64,000 nt of DNA from Bog-756 sp963831535 (lineage in GTDB: Bacteria; Actinomycetota; Acidimicrobiia; Acidimicrobiales; RAAP-2): NCBI GenBank assembly GCA_963831535.1, contig CAWHQP010000008.1, positions 310,001 to 374,000 of the forward strand, in the 5' to 3' direction. A program made the translations under genes and the position numbers. How positions within the stretch are numbered: the first letter of the stretch is position 1; each line of letters starts with the position of its first letter. The notes under the pieces are model-generated. The model worked only from the letters and a program-made list of their open reading frames with translations, did not search any database and was not told the DNA's origin. Below are positions 50,995 through 59,417 of the stretch, piece by piece.

Positions 50995-51195
50995 CGGGGT
51001 GACGTAGACCCACCGTGGGATCATCTCCCTGGAGGACCGAAGTTGCCCAATTGGCCCGAACTGTCCCAATAACGCGATCCGCCGGGGGAAGTGCCCCCGA
51101 CCGGCACTTCGATGGCACGTCCGTGATCCGCAGCGAATGTGTGGTGGCCGCTCAAAATCGTTTGCACTTAGAGCGTCCGCGGATAGGCGTCTCGA

Positions 51196-52044
51196 TCAGG
51201 CGGCCCAGCGATCCCGCCAGTCGATGAGCTTCGCGGTGATGAGCAGCGTGATGGCAAGCGCCATCTGAGCGAGTCGGTGTGCGACCGCCCGGTCGGTGTT
51301 GCGACGCAGCTGACCGAAGTTGGACAGCCATGAGTTGGTCCGCTCGACAGGCCAACGCATCCCGAGCTTTCGGGTTCTCGGAGCACGCTTCGTGCCCGCC
51401 TTCTTGCCATCACGGCGCTGGCGGGCACAGATGACGTCGGCCAGGCCGAACTCCGTGCAAGTGGCCTGGACGCCTTTGGAGTCGTAGCCGCGGTCGAGGT
51501 GCAGGGTCTCGATGTCGCAGAGGAGTCCGCGTCGGACAGCCGGCTCGAGTGTCGCGGAGAATAGGACGGTGTCGTGCCGGTTGGCGCCATCGGTGGTCCA
51601 GCCGATGGGGATACCCGCACGATCAGTCAGGAGGGACCACTTCCACCCCGATTTTCCTCGGTCCGTGGGGTTTGGGCCAGTTCCTTCACCACCCATCGGG
51701 GCCTTGTGCTGTGAACCGTCGACAGCGGTCTCGGTGAGGTCCAGTCCGATGATCTTGTCGTAGGCGGAAAGGGCTTCCTCGACGAGCTGGTCGAACACCC
51801 CGATGGACTCCCACTCGTCCCTGCGTGCCCGCAACGTGGTGTCGGAGACCGCTCCTCCGATCAGCTGTTCGGCATCCACCCACGAGCACCCGGTGACCAG
51901 CCTGATCAGCATCCCCTCGAAGCAGATCCGATCGGAGATCCTCGGTCGGTGACAGCCGAGGGGATGGGACCGGTCCGGGGCTGGGAGCAGGGGCTCCACC
52001 GCTGCCCACACGGCATCTACCACTTCGGATTCGAGTGCGCGCAT
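51196..52044 (-). CDS. IS5-family transposase
   Basis: A ~282-residue DDE transposase. The N-terminal DUF4096-like part (VVDAVWAAVEPLLPAPDRSHPLG, RISDRICFEGMLIRLVTGCSW) is followed by the catalytic core: ETAVDGSQHKAPMGGEGTGPNPTDRGKSGWKWSLL (first Asp), HLDRGYDSKGVQ (second Asp), and RWPVERTNSWLSNFGQLRR (Glu). It appears complete. The ATG at 52044 has GGAGG 12 bases upstream. Imperfect ends TTTGCACTTAGAGCGTCC (~51160) and TTTGATTCTGGGTGCGTCC (complement, ~52083-52101) could be its inverted repeats, but this is weak. Confidence 0.85.
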   Translation of the reverse strand: MRALESEVVDAVWAAVEPLLPAPDRSHPLGCHRPRISDRICFEGMLIRLVTGCSWVDAEQLIGGAVSDTTLRARRDEWESIGVFDQLVEEALSAYDKIIGLDLTETAVDGSQHKAPMGGEGTGPNPTDRGKSGWKWSLLTDRAGIPIGWTTDGANRHDTVLFSATLEPAVRRGLLCDIETLHLDRGYDSKGVQATCTEFGLADVICARQRRDGKKAGTKRAPRTRKLGMRWPVERTNSWLSNFGQLRRNTDRAVAHRLAQMALAITLLITAKLIDWRDRWAA

Positions 52045-52213
52045 GATGTGTGCTGACCTCCACTTGGTCGTTGGTTTGGGACGCACCCAGAATCAAATCT
52101 GGGCCATCACAACGACCGGTGGATGGTCACCTATTCGCGCGGCCTCTTAGCCGCCTACCTCCTCCATAATGAGGGCGAAGTTGCGCAATCGCTCCCCACC
52201 GAAGGACACGATC

Positions 52214-52666
52214 ATGGACGACCTCTCATCCCTCCCGCAGGCCGACCAGGATGCAATCGGCGTCACTCTCATGGCCCTGCTGAGCGGATTCCAGGAGCGC
52301 AATGCCGACAAGCTGGTGGGCGTGTACAGCGCCGACGCCGACTGGGTCAATGCATTCGGGAGCGTCAAGCGGGGAGCGGACGAGATCGTTGAGTATCTCA
52401 GGGGCCTATTTGGGGACGACAACTTCAACGCTGGCTCCCTGAAGGCGCCGCCTGACACAACCTTCCGGGTTCTCACCCCCGAGGTTCTCCTGGTAAACGC
52501 CCATCTGCAGGTCGAGGGCCAGAAGTTGGTCGGCGGGGGTGAGATTGAGGTTCGTGACAACCATTCGCTACGTGTTCTTCAGCGCCAGCCTGATGGCTCG
52601 TGGCTCATTGTGTCGGAGATGTACAACGATGCCAACCAGGAGCGCACCTACGAAGGCCATTCGTGA
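52214..52666 (+). CDS. SgcJ/EcaC-family (SnoaL-like) protein
   Basis: A 150-residue NTF2-fold protein. It begins DQDAIGVTLMALLSGFQERNADKLVGVYSADADWVNAFGSVKRG and ends HSLRVLQRQPDGSWLIVSEMYNDAN, which matches the SgcJ/EcaC family. Members are small oxidoreductase-associated or ligand-binding proteins; the function here is open. ATG at 52214, with GAAGGA 7 bases upstream. It is the first cargo gene after the IS5-type transposase. Confidence 0.8.
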   Translation: MDDLSSLPQADQDAIGVTLMALLSGFQERNADKLVGVYSADADWVNAFGSVKRGADEIVEYLRGLFGDDNFNAGSLKAPPDTTFRVLTPEVLLVNAHLQVEGQKLVGGGEIEVRDNHSLRVLQRQPDGSWLIVSEMYNDANQERTYEGHS

Positions 52667-52820
52667 GTGTGTGCCCCTGATCGCCGGGAGCGGGCGCACT
52701 ATCCCGGCCGAGTGCTTGCGGGCCGTTCACTGCCGCACTCCGGCACATTCGGGCGTGTGGAATAGCCGTAGACCCCGACCTCGGGGAACGAATACCCCTG
52801 TTAGCTAGGTCTCGGCGGCC

Positions 52821-52850
52821 TGACCTGGGCCGACCTAGGTTGACCTGGGC
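52821..52850 (+). promoter_or_regulatory. Three 10-bp tandem repeats before the cyclase-STAND gene
   Basis: TGACCTGGGC, CGACCTAGGT and TGACCTGGGC follow each other with no spacer (52821-52850), ending 33 bases before the ATG at 52883. A period of 10 bases puts each GACCT on the same face of the helix, as in activator or repressor boxes. The regulator is unknown; the STAND protein lacks a visible DNA-binding domain, so another protein must bind. Confidence 0.5.
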
Positions 52851-52882
52851 GGCCGCACCACCGTCTGTGGCAGTCTGACGGG

Positions 52883-55591
52883 ATGGGAGCGGCGGCACCA
52901 TCGGGAACCGTCACCTTCCTGTTCACCGACATCGAGGGCTCCACCCATCTGTGGGAGTCGCAGCCCGATGGGATGCGCCGGGCTCTCGAACGCCACGATG
53001 CCCTCCTCCGCTCGGCGATCGACTCGAACGGTGGCTACGTCTTCTCGACTGGCGGCGACGGGATCGGGGCCGCCTTCGCCCGCGCCGGCGACGCTGTTGC
53101 CGCTGCCGTCGACGCACAAGGGGCGCTCGGTGCCGAGCTGTGGCCCGACGGCGCACCGCTACGAGTGCGGATGGGACTCCACACCGGTGAGACGGCCGAA
53201 CGCGATGGCGACTACTTCGGCACCGCGGTCAACCGGGCGGCCCGCCTCATGGCCACCGCCCACGGTGGCCAGGTCGTGTGCTCCCGTGCCACCGCCGACC
53301 TTGCTGCCGGTGCGGCGGACTTCCACAGCCTGGGGGAACACCGCCTGCGTGACCTGGCCGCGGCCGAGCAGGTGTTCCAGATCGGCGAGGGACGCTTCCC
53401 TCCCCTCCGGTCAGTGGACGTCGTGCCCACCAACCTCCCCACGACCCGCACCGAGTTGGTGGGGAGATCCGAAGACGTCGCAGCCCTCGCCGGCACGACC
53501 GCAAAGGAGCGTCTGGTCACGCTGACCGGGGTCGGCGGGGTCGGCAAGACCCGCCTGGCCCTTGCCGTTGCTGCCTCGGTGGCCCCCGACTACCCGGACG
53601 GGTGCTGGCTCGTCGACCTGGCTCCCGTCGCTGACGGCGCCGAGGTGGCAGTGGCCACAGCCACGGCCGTGCGGGCACCGGTGACCGACGCCGCCGCCCT
53701 GGTGACCTACCTGGCCGACCGACGGATGCTGGTGGTCTTCGACAACTGCGAGCACGTCATCAGCGACGTGGCTGACCTCGTCGACGGCGTGCTCGTCAGT
53801 GATCCCGACATCCACCTGCTGGCCACCAGCCGCGAGCCCCTCGGCCTCGACGGCGAGGTCGTGCGACGGGTTGGGTCCCTCGGTACGGCAGCACCGGACG
53901 CCTCGGTCGAGGAGGCGCTGTACGCACCGGCGGTCCGCCTCTTCGTCGATCGGGCGATCGCCGTATCCGACCGGTTCACTCTCGACCCTGCCACGGTGGG
54001 CCCGGTCGTCGAGATCTGTCGGCGACTGGATGGCATCCCCCTGGCCATCGAGCTGGCCGCCGCGCGGACCGGATCAATGCCGGCCGCAGAGATCGCCCGT
54101 CGCCTCGACGAGCGATTCCGTCTCCTGAGCGGCGGGTCCCGTCGGGCCCAGGAGCGGCATCGCACGCTGGCGGCAACCGTCTCCTGGTCCCACGACCTGC
54201 TGAGCGAAGACGACCAGTGCGTCTTCCGGCGCCTCGCCGTCTTCCCGGCGTCCTTCACGCTCGACGCCGCCGAACAGGTCGTCTCCGACGAGACCCACCA
54301 GCTCGACGTGGTCGACTCCCTGGCGGGCCTGGTCGACCGATCCCTGGTCCAGTTCGATCCCGACCAGGGCCGGTACCGACTGCTCGAGACCTTGCGGCAG
54401 TACGCGGCCGACCGGCTGGCCGAGGCAGGCGAGACCGAAGAAATTCGGGAGCGCCACGCCCGCTACTTCCTCGACCTGGTGACACAGCTCGGCCCGCAGT
54501 TGCACACGGACCGATTCGAATCCGCCTACACCACGCTCGTGCCGGAGTTGGACAACCTGAGGGCGACGGCCTCCTGGTGCATCGACCTCGAACGGTGGGG
54601 TGAACTCGCCTCCTTCTGCCGGGACTCGTACTACCTGACCTTCCAGTCGGCGCCCGTCGACGGCATCGAGTGGCGACTCCCGCTCGTCGAGCACGGCTCC
54701 GAGATCGCCCGCCAGGACCTCGTCGACCTGCTGGGCGATCTGGCCTGGACCGACGTCATGCTGGGCAATGTCGACCGAGGCGTCCGCTGGGCGGAGCGGA
54801 CCAACGAGTTCGCAGAAGACGGAAACATAGCCCACTCCGCGTGGGCACTGGTGGCGATGGGTCAAGCTGCCTTGTACGCAGGCCGTCCAGCCGACTCCCA
54901 CGCAGTTTCGTTACGAGCAGTAGACGCTGCCGCTGCAGTGGGTGATCCGACACCCGGCATCGTCGCCCTCCTCACCGTGTCGGCGTCGCTGACCCAACTC
55001 GGCCAACTCGATGCAAGCGTCGCCGCCGCGTCGGAGGCGATGGACCGAGCGGAGGCCTCAGGAAGCCCGCTCAACACTAACGCCGCAGTCACCACCGCGG
55101 CCTCCAACTGCCTGAACCGGCCGACCGGACCGGATTTCGTCCGGAGCCGGGAGGTCATCGAGGCCGCCCAGACCGTCGCAGCGGTCGACAGCACGAACAC
55201 CATGTGGATCTGCACCATGCACGGGTGGGCGCTCCTTGGTCTCGGGGAACCCGCCGCCACGGTCCGGCTGATGGAGGCGCTCCGGTCCGCCGACCGGCTC
55301 AACGCACAAAACGCGGTCGAACTCACGCTTCGCCTGCTGGCCATCGGCTTCGCCGAGCTGGGACATCGAGAGGAGGCGGCGATCCTCGACGCGTACGTGG
55401 AGGCCAACCTCCGCGAGTTCCGCATCATGGGCCATGGGCAGGACTGGGTGCAGGAGCAGATCCGCAGCGCCGATCTCCCGTCACCCGCAGTCGCAGCCGT
55501 GCCGAAGAACCGAGGTGAACTCATGCAGTTCGTGACCGCCGTCGATCGGTCGATGAGCCTCGGTACGGCACCCGAACCCGACGCATGGTAG
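52883..55591 (+). CDS. Class III nucleotidyl cyclase-STAND ATPase-TPR signalling protein
   Basis: A 902-residue cytosolic protein. Residues ~8-170 are an adenylate/guanylate cyclase domain: VTFLFTDIEGSTHLW with metal Asp16, STGGDGIGAAF with Asp59, and GTAVNRAARLMATAHGGQVV. Lys is replaced by Ser/Thr-Gly before GGDG, so base choice is uncertain. An NB-ARC/STAND ATPase follows: Walker A GVGGVGKT (216-223), Walker B MLVVFDNCEHV, and LLATSREPLGL; then a winged-helix-like part (~400-490) and a helical TPR-like repeat region (~520-880). Proteins with this layout (often with LuxR at the end; none here) sense a ligand by their repeats and switch conformation through ATP. It is the largest cargo gene of the element. 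Confidence 0.88.
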   Translation: MGAAAPSGTVTFLFTDIEGSTHLWESQPDGMRRALERHDALLRSAIDSNGGYVFSTGGDGIGAAFARAGDAVAAAVDAQGALGAELWPDGAPLRVRMGLHTGETAERDGDYFGTAVNRAARLMATAHGGQVVCSRATADLAAGAADFHSLGEHRLRDLAAAEQVFQIGEGRFPPLRSVDVVPTNLPTTRTELVGRSEDVAALAGTTAKERLVTLTGVGGVGKTRLALAVAASVAPDYPDGCWLVDLAPVADGAEVAVATATAVRAPVTDAAALVTYLADRRMLVVFDNCEHVISDVADLVDGVLVSDPDIHLLATSREPLGLDGEVVRRVGSLGTAAPDASVEEALYAPAVRLFVDRAIAVSDRFTLDPATVGPVVEICRRLDGIPLAIELAAARTGSMPAAEIARRLDERFRLLSGGSRRAQERHRTLAATVSWSHDLLSEDDQCVFRRLAVFPASFTLDAAEQVVSDETHQLDVVDSLAGLVDRSLVQFDPDQGRYRLLETLRQYAADRLAEAGETEEIRERHARYFLDLVTQLGPQLHTDRFESAYTTLVPELDNLRATASWCIDLERWGELASFCRDSYYLTFQSAPVDGIEWRLPLVEHGSEIARQDLVDLLGDLAWTDVMLGNVDRGVRWAERTNEFAEDGNIAHSAWALVAMGQAALYAGRPADSHAVSLRAVDAAAAVGDPTPGIVALLTVSASLTQLGQLDASVAAASEAMDRAEASGSPLNTNAAVTTAASNCLNRPTGPDFVRSREVIEAAQTVAAVDSTNTMWICTMHGWALLGLGEPAATVRLMEALRSADRLNAQNAVELTLRLLAIGFAELGHREEAAILDAYVEANLREFRIMGHGQDWVQEQIRSADLPSPAVAAVPKNRGELMQFVTAVDRSMSLGTAPEPDAW

Positions 55592-55738
55592 GAGCATGCA
55601 GCGAGACTCCCATGCCCAGAGCAACACCCATGTCTCCTTCTGGGTGGCTGTGGAGCAGGGTATCCCCGAACGCCGGCTCGAGGTCGAGCTCTTTGCACAG
55701 GCACACCGTATGGCCCCCGTCACCACAAGTGCCGTCCC

Positions 55739-55909
55739 TCAGTCGGCGGCAGGGCTCTGTTCGTCGCCATGAATGTCGACCTGCATCTTGTGGAGGTCCA
55801 CAGCGAACTGGTTGCACTGATCGCAGATGAAGACCGTTCCGTCATCGGTGGAGACGCCGTCGCGCTTCATCAGTTGACACATTCCGCACTGCCGAAGCTC
55901 GTCTCCCAC
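55739..55909 (-). CDS. 56-residue zinc-ribbon protein
   Basis: VGDELRQCGMCQLMKRDG is followed by TVFICDQCNQFAVDLHKMQ and an acidic tail. Two CxxC knuckles (residues 8-11 and 29-32) 17 residues apart are a typical zinc ribbon. Start GTG at 55909 with GGGGTG 5-10 bases upstream; stop at 55739. No family is recognised. It is antisense-oriented between the cyclase-STAND gene and the second recombinase, and its start faces the recombinase start at 55977. Confidence 0.55.
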   Translation of the reverse strand: MGDELRQCGMCQLMKRDGVSTDDGTVFICDQCNQFAVDLHKMQVDIHGDEQSPAAD

Positions 55910-55976
55910 TAATCACCCCTGTTCACGGGCAAGATTGCCGGTGTTGGCTGGTTCTCCCAACTCTAGGAGGAGAACC

Positions 55977-56888
55977 ATGTCCGTACTCGATTCAGATTCG
56001 AACACTCTGACCATCATCATCGAGGACACCGGCTTCGACGAAGCCCAGGTTGCCGCTGCAGCCTTCCTCGCCCGCTACAACGGCCGAACGCTCGATGCGT
56101 ACCGTTTCGATCTCCGGACCTTCTTCCAGTGGGCCGCCGACGTCGGTCTCATCGTCCTGGAGGCGAAGCGTCCCCACATCGAGCTCTACCGGACGGCCAT
56201 GGAGCAGAGAGGTCTTGCTCCCTCGACCATCGACCGACGGCTGTCCACCGTGTGCGGCTTCTATCGGTTCGCCCACATCGACGGCCGGGTGAGCGCCAAC
56301 CCGGCACAGTACGTCAGGCGTCCGAAGGTCCATCCTTCTGAGGGCCGGGGCCTCGATCGCCGGGAGCTGGGCACCTTCCTGTTCACAGCCGAGCGCTGCG
56401 ACAAGAGCCATGCCGCACTGGCGGTATTGCTCGGCCTCAATGGGCTGAGGGTCAGCGAAGCCTGTGGAACCAATATCGAGGATCTGGCCTTCCATCAAGG
56501 GCATCGAACGCTCCGGATCATGGGAAAGGGAAGCAAGCCGGCGGTGATACCGCTAGTGCCGAGGGCTGGTCGGACGATCGACCTGGCCATCGGCGAGCGA
56601 ACCGAGGGCGCCATCCTGCTGCGAAAGGACGGGAAGAGGCTGGATCGGCGGACTGCCCACCGCTGGATCCGGTCAATCGGTAAGCAGGCAGGCCTCAGCG
56701 CCGTCTACCCGCACATGCTGCGGTCGGCCTTCATCATGGCTGCACTCGATGCTGGGGTTCCCCTCCGTGATGTCCAGATCGCAGCTCGACATGCTGACCC
56801 GAGGACGACCACGGTCTACGACCGCAGGCGGGAGAACTTCGACCGGCATGCCGCCTACGTCGTTGTCGCCTTCGTCGCCGGCGGGTAG
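55977..56888 (+). CDS. Second tyrosine recombinase (XerC/D-like)
   Basis: A 303-residue recombinase. The N-terminal SAM-like domain contains AAFLARYNGRTLDAYRFDLRTFFQWAADVG and YRTAMEQRGLAPSTIDRRLSTVCGFYRFA; the catalytic domain has Arg158 (GLNGLRVSEAC), the beta-hairpin Lys in MGKGSK, His246 and Arg249 (YPHMLRSAF), His272 (AARHADP) and Tyr281 (TVYDRR). All six catalytic positions are filled. It has no arm-binding domain, unlike the element's integrase, and could resolve dimers, invert a segment, or be left from an inner mobile unit. The ATG at 55977 follows AGGAGGAG. Confidence 0.9.
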   Translation: MSVLDSDSNTLTIIIEDTGFDEAQVAAAAFLARYNGRTLDAYRFDLRTFFQWAADVGLIVLEAKRPHIELYRTAMEQRGLAPSTIDRRLSTVCGFYRFAHIDGRVSANPAQYVRRPKVHPSEGRGLDRRELGTFLFTAERCDKSHAALAVLLGLNGLRVSEACGTNIEDLAFHQGHRTLRIMGKGSKPAVIPLVPRAGRTIDLAIGERTEGAILLRKDGKRLDRRTAHRWIRSIGKQAGLSAVYPHMLRSAFIMAALDAGVPLRDVQIAARHADPRTTTVYDRRRENFDRHAAYVVVAFVAGG

Positions 56889-56908
56889 TTGATCCAGGAC
56901 GCAGTCTG

Positions 56909-57412
56909 TCAGCTATCGGGCGTGGTCAACATCACTCCACGACGATCCGCAATCGACCTTGCTATGGCTTCACTCGGTCGGCCCGTCCGCTCCGCTGCAG
57001 CCCTCACGTAGATCAGGAGTGCGAAGAACGAGTAGGTCCATAGGTCGTCGGCTTCCCACCATGCTGCATCATTCAGAATGTCGGGATAGACGCCACCGTG
57101 GATCATCGCCGCAGCCGAGATCGCATACTTGCTCTTGTAGTGCTGGGTCTTGCCGGAGAAGGGATGCTCGGGGAGGAATCGCTCACGAATGTTCTCACTG
57201 TCGATCGGCTCAGCCTGCGTCGCGCCCGATTCGTCGATGGCCTCGGCGGCGAGCTCGAGGAGCTCTTCGGCGGGAAATGTGTGGTTCCGGATGTGCAGCG
57301 CCGCGAGTTTGGAGAGGATCTCTCCGGAATCTGCCCCAGAGGAGATCCCGTCAAGAGCAATCCGGATTGCATCGGCTCGATTCTCAGGTGTGGGCTGTCT
57401 GTTCGGCGCCAT
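56909..57412 (-). CDS. Hypothetical protein
   Basis: A 167-residue, probably all-alpha, acidic protein without signal peptide or TM segment. It contains ENRADAIRIALDGISSGADSGEILSKLAALHI, then YKSKYAISAAAMIHGGVYPDILNDAAWWEADDLWTYSFFALLIYVRAAAERTG and SIADRRGVML. No family is recognised; the AWWEADDLWTYSFFAL stretch is a hydrophobic helix that could be a protein contact. It is convergent with the second recombinase (20 bases apart) and downstream of the hydrolase-cyclase gene on the same strand. Confidence 0.6.
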   Translation of the reverse strand: MAPNRQPTPENRADAIRIALDGISSGADSGEILSKLAALHIRNHTFPAEELLELAAEAIDESGATQAEPIDSENIRERFLPEHPFSGKTQHYKSKYAISAAAMIHGGVYPDILNDAAWWEADDLWTYSFFALLIYVRAAAERTGRPSEAIARSIADRRGVMLTTPDS

Positions 57413-57505
57413 CGCCTAAACGGTAGGTCGAAGCGAATGTTCGTGCAGATATCGACCCCGAGCCGGCGAACTGGGGCACCCTCCAAAGGGGTTGGATTCT
57501 TGCTA

Positions 57506-58837
57506 CTAGAGGCCCGTGGCCGCTGGGGCTGTCGCAGCGAAAATCGGCCAGCTGCCGGGTATCCCTTTGAGCGTGTGTTGACCTCTGTTGACGTACGTGA
57601 TGCCGGACCCCGAAGTTAGGTCGACCACGGTGCGCGATGTAAGGATCTCCCCAGCGTCAGCCAGTCCGGAGATCCGGCTTGCCACATGGACGGCGAGGCC
57701 AGCCACGTCGCCATTTCGGAGCTCGACCTCGCCAGTATGTAGACCGGCTCGCACGGAGATGCCGTTTGTGTCGACCATGTCGCGGATCTTCGCTGCACTT
57801 CGCACCGCACGAGCAGGGCCGTCAAATGTCGCGAGGACACCGTCACCGAGCTTCTTGATGACCTTTCCTCGAAACTCACTCACGGCTCGCTCGACGATTC
57901 CGTCATGCTCATCGAGCACGCCTCGCCACGATTTGTCGCCCATACCGGCTAGTTGTTCGGTCGAGGCCACGATGTCGGTGAAGATCACAGTAGCCAGCGT
58001 CCGGTCGTCAAGGTCCGGCGCCTCCTCGTCGCGGAGGAACGTGGCGATCTCAGCGAGCACCGGTCCGGTATCACCGAGGAATAGCTCAGACTCGCTCCCC
58101 GGCATCTCGACGAAGCGGCCATTCGGAAGACGTGCGGCGGTGGCGCGGCTCGTCTCAATGTCCCAATAGGGGCTTTCTCTTCGGTGAAACACCAGCGTAG
58201 GTGCACGCACGGAACCGACGAGGGACTCGGCATCTAGGTGAGCCGCATATTCCATGGTCTTGGCGAATTCCGAGGGACTGGCGTCCAAGCGATGAGCCCG
58301 AGTCCACCATTGCTGTAGAAGCGGATCATGGGCCACTCGGGGGTTGAAGAGCGCCAGTCCCTTCGGTGTGGCCAACCACGCTGCTACCGCTTCGCGTTCT
58401 TCAAAGCTGGTGCCCCGCATCTCGGGGAACGACGCCCGCAGATTGGCGCCAATCATCGAACGCACACGCTCGGGATAGGTGGCAGCCGTGAAGATCTCCG
58501 TCGCACCGAGGTTGAAACTCAGAATGCTCACCCGATCGGCCCCGACGGCATCGAGTACGGCAAGGAGGTCGGCGGCCCCGCTCTCCACTCCGGCCGACCC
58601 GTCGGTCGTGGGTAGGGGATCAGAAGCTCCGTGGCCGCGGTCGTCGTAGACGATCACTCGGGCCAAGCCGCCCAGGGCCTCCATGAACTGAGCGAGTTGG
58701 GGCAGATCCCACATGAGGTCGATAGGAAAGGACGAGCCGCTTTTGTGGACGACGAGATCGATCGGACCGCTGCCAAAGACCCCGAAGGCGATCCGGGCTC
58801 CGTCGCGAACTACATACCTGACCTCCGGGTTCTGCAT
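57506..58837 (-). CDS. Alpha/beta-hydrolase-like domain fused to a class III nucleotidyl cyclase
   Basis: A 443-residue protein. Residues ~1-270 have the alpha/beta-hydrolase fold: IDLVVHKSGSSFPIDLMWDLPQLAQFMEALGGLARVIVYDDRGHGASDPLP and VGADRVSILSFNLGATEIF. The nucleophile elbow, normally GxSxG, reads SFNLGA (~104-109), so the catalytic Ser is replaced by Asn and the domain may only bind ligand. Residues ~278-420 are the cyclase: TVIFTDIVASTEQL, KVIKKLGDGVLATFDGP and RAGLHTGEVE. Lys before LGDG suits ATP, so adenylate cyclase is likely. Similar fusions occur in mycobacteria. The ATG at 58837 begins MQNPEVRYV. Confidence 0.88.
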   Translation of the reverse strand: MQNPEVRYVVRDGARIAFGVFGSGPIDLVVHKSGSSFPIDLMWDLPQLAQFMEALGGLARVIVYDDRGHGASDPLPTTDGSAGVESGAADLLAVLDAVGADRVSILSFNLGATEIFTAATYPERVRSMIGANLRASFPEMRGTSFEEREAVAAWLATPKGLALFNPRVAHDPLLQQWWTRAHRLDASPSEFAKTMEYAAHLDAESLVGSVRAPTLVFHRRESPYWDIETSRATAARLPNGRFVEMPGSESELFLGDTGPVLAEIATFLRDEEAPDLDDRTLATVIFTDIVASTEQLAGMGDKSWRGVLDEHDGIVERAVSEFRGKVIKKLGDGVLATFDGPARAVRSAAKIRDMVDTNGISVRAGLHTGEVELRNGDVAGLAVHVASRISGLADAGEILTSRTVVDLTSGSGITYVNRGQHTLKGIPGSWPIFAATAPAATGL

Positions 58838-59031
58838 TGTGGATGGTTTTATCAGGATGTTGGGCTTGGTGCACCCAGGCTCATGCCGTCCCCTGGACTA
58901 TCCCCTTGGTGCCGGTAGGGGACGCGAAATATCTAAGAGACTCGGAGTCAGCGACGGTTCAATTCGCTGCAGATCATGTCGGCTAGATATTCATCCTAGT
59001 AAATAGTCATCACAAGTGATATCCTAGCGAG

Positions 59032-59417
59032 GTGGCGCTCAATCAGGTTCGCCATCCGTACTTCGACCGCTGGCTGGGACAGCTCCCGTCGTCGTGGCCG
59101 CGGAGATCGCCGCACTGCTGGATTACCTCTCAGAGCACGGCCGGGGAGCGACACTTCCGTACGTACGCCATCGGATCCAGATCAGCCGGCACTTCCCGGA
59201 CATGAGTGAGCTTCGGACCGACCACACCGTCGAGGGCGTCCGCTACGTGATGCGGGTGCTCACCTGCTTCATCGACGGAGATAGGGGAGTGCTGGTGTGC
59301 GTCGGGGGCAACAAAGAGGGCTGGCAGGAACGCACCGGACACGACTGGTACGACGACTACGTGCCGGTGGCAGATCAGATCGTCGACCGTTATCTCACCA
59401 GAGGAGGACCATCATGA
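59032..59417 (+). pseudogene. RelE/HigB-like toxin, apparent frameshift near its start
   Basis: The first frame (GTG at 59032) encodes VALNQVRHPYFDRWLGQLPSS; the second, from ~59094, continues VAAEIAALLDYLSEHGRG, LPYVRHRIQISRHFPDMSELR, MRVLTCFIDGDRGVLVCVGGNKEGW and DYVPVADQIVDRYL. The join is typical for Gp49-like RelE/HigB toxins that cleave mRNA on the ribosome. One missing base in CCGTCGTCGTGG (~59083) explains the break; otherwise the toxin may start at the GTG at 59094 and lack its first helix. Its stop overlaps the antitoxin start (ATGA at 59414). Confidence 0.7.

Noticed and set aside
51160..52101. Exact ends and target duplication of the IS5-type element
   Set aside because: Only imperfect similarity (TTTG...GCGTCC) was found, and no duplication; the transposase is reported but the borders are not claimed.
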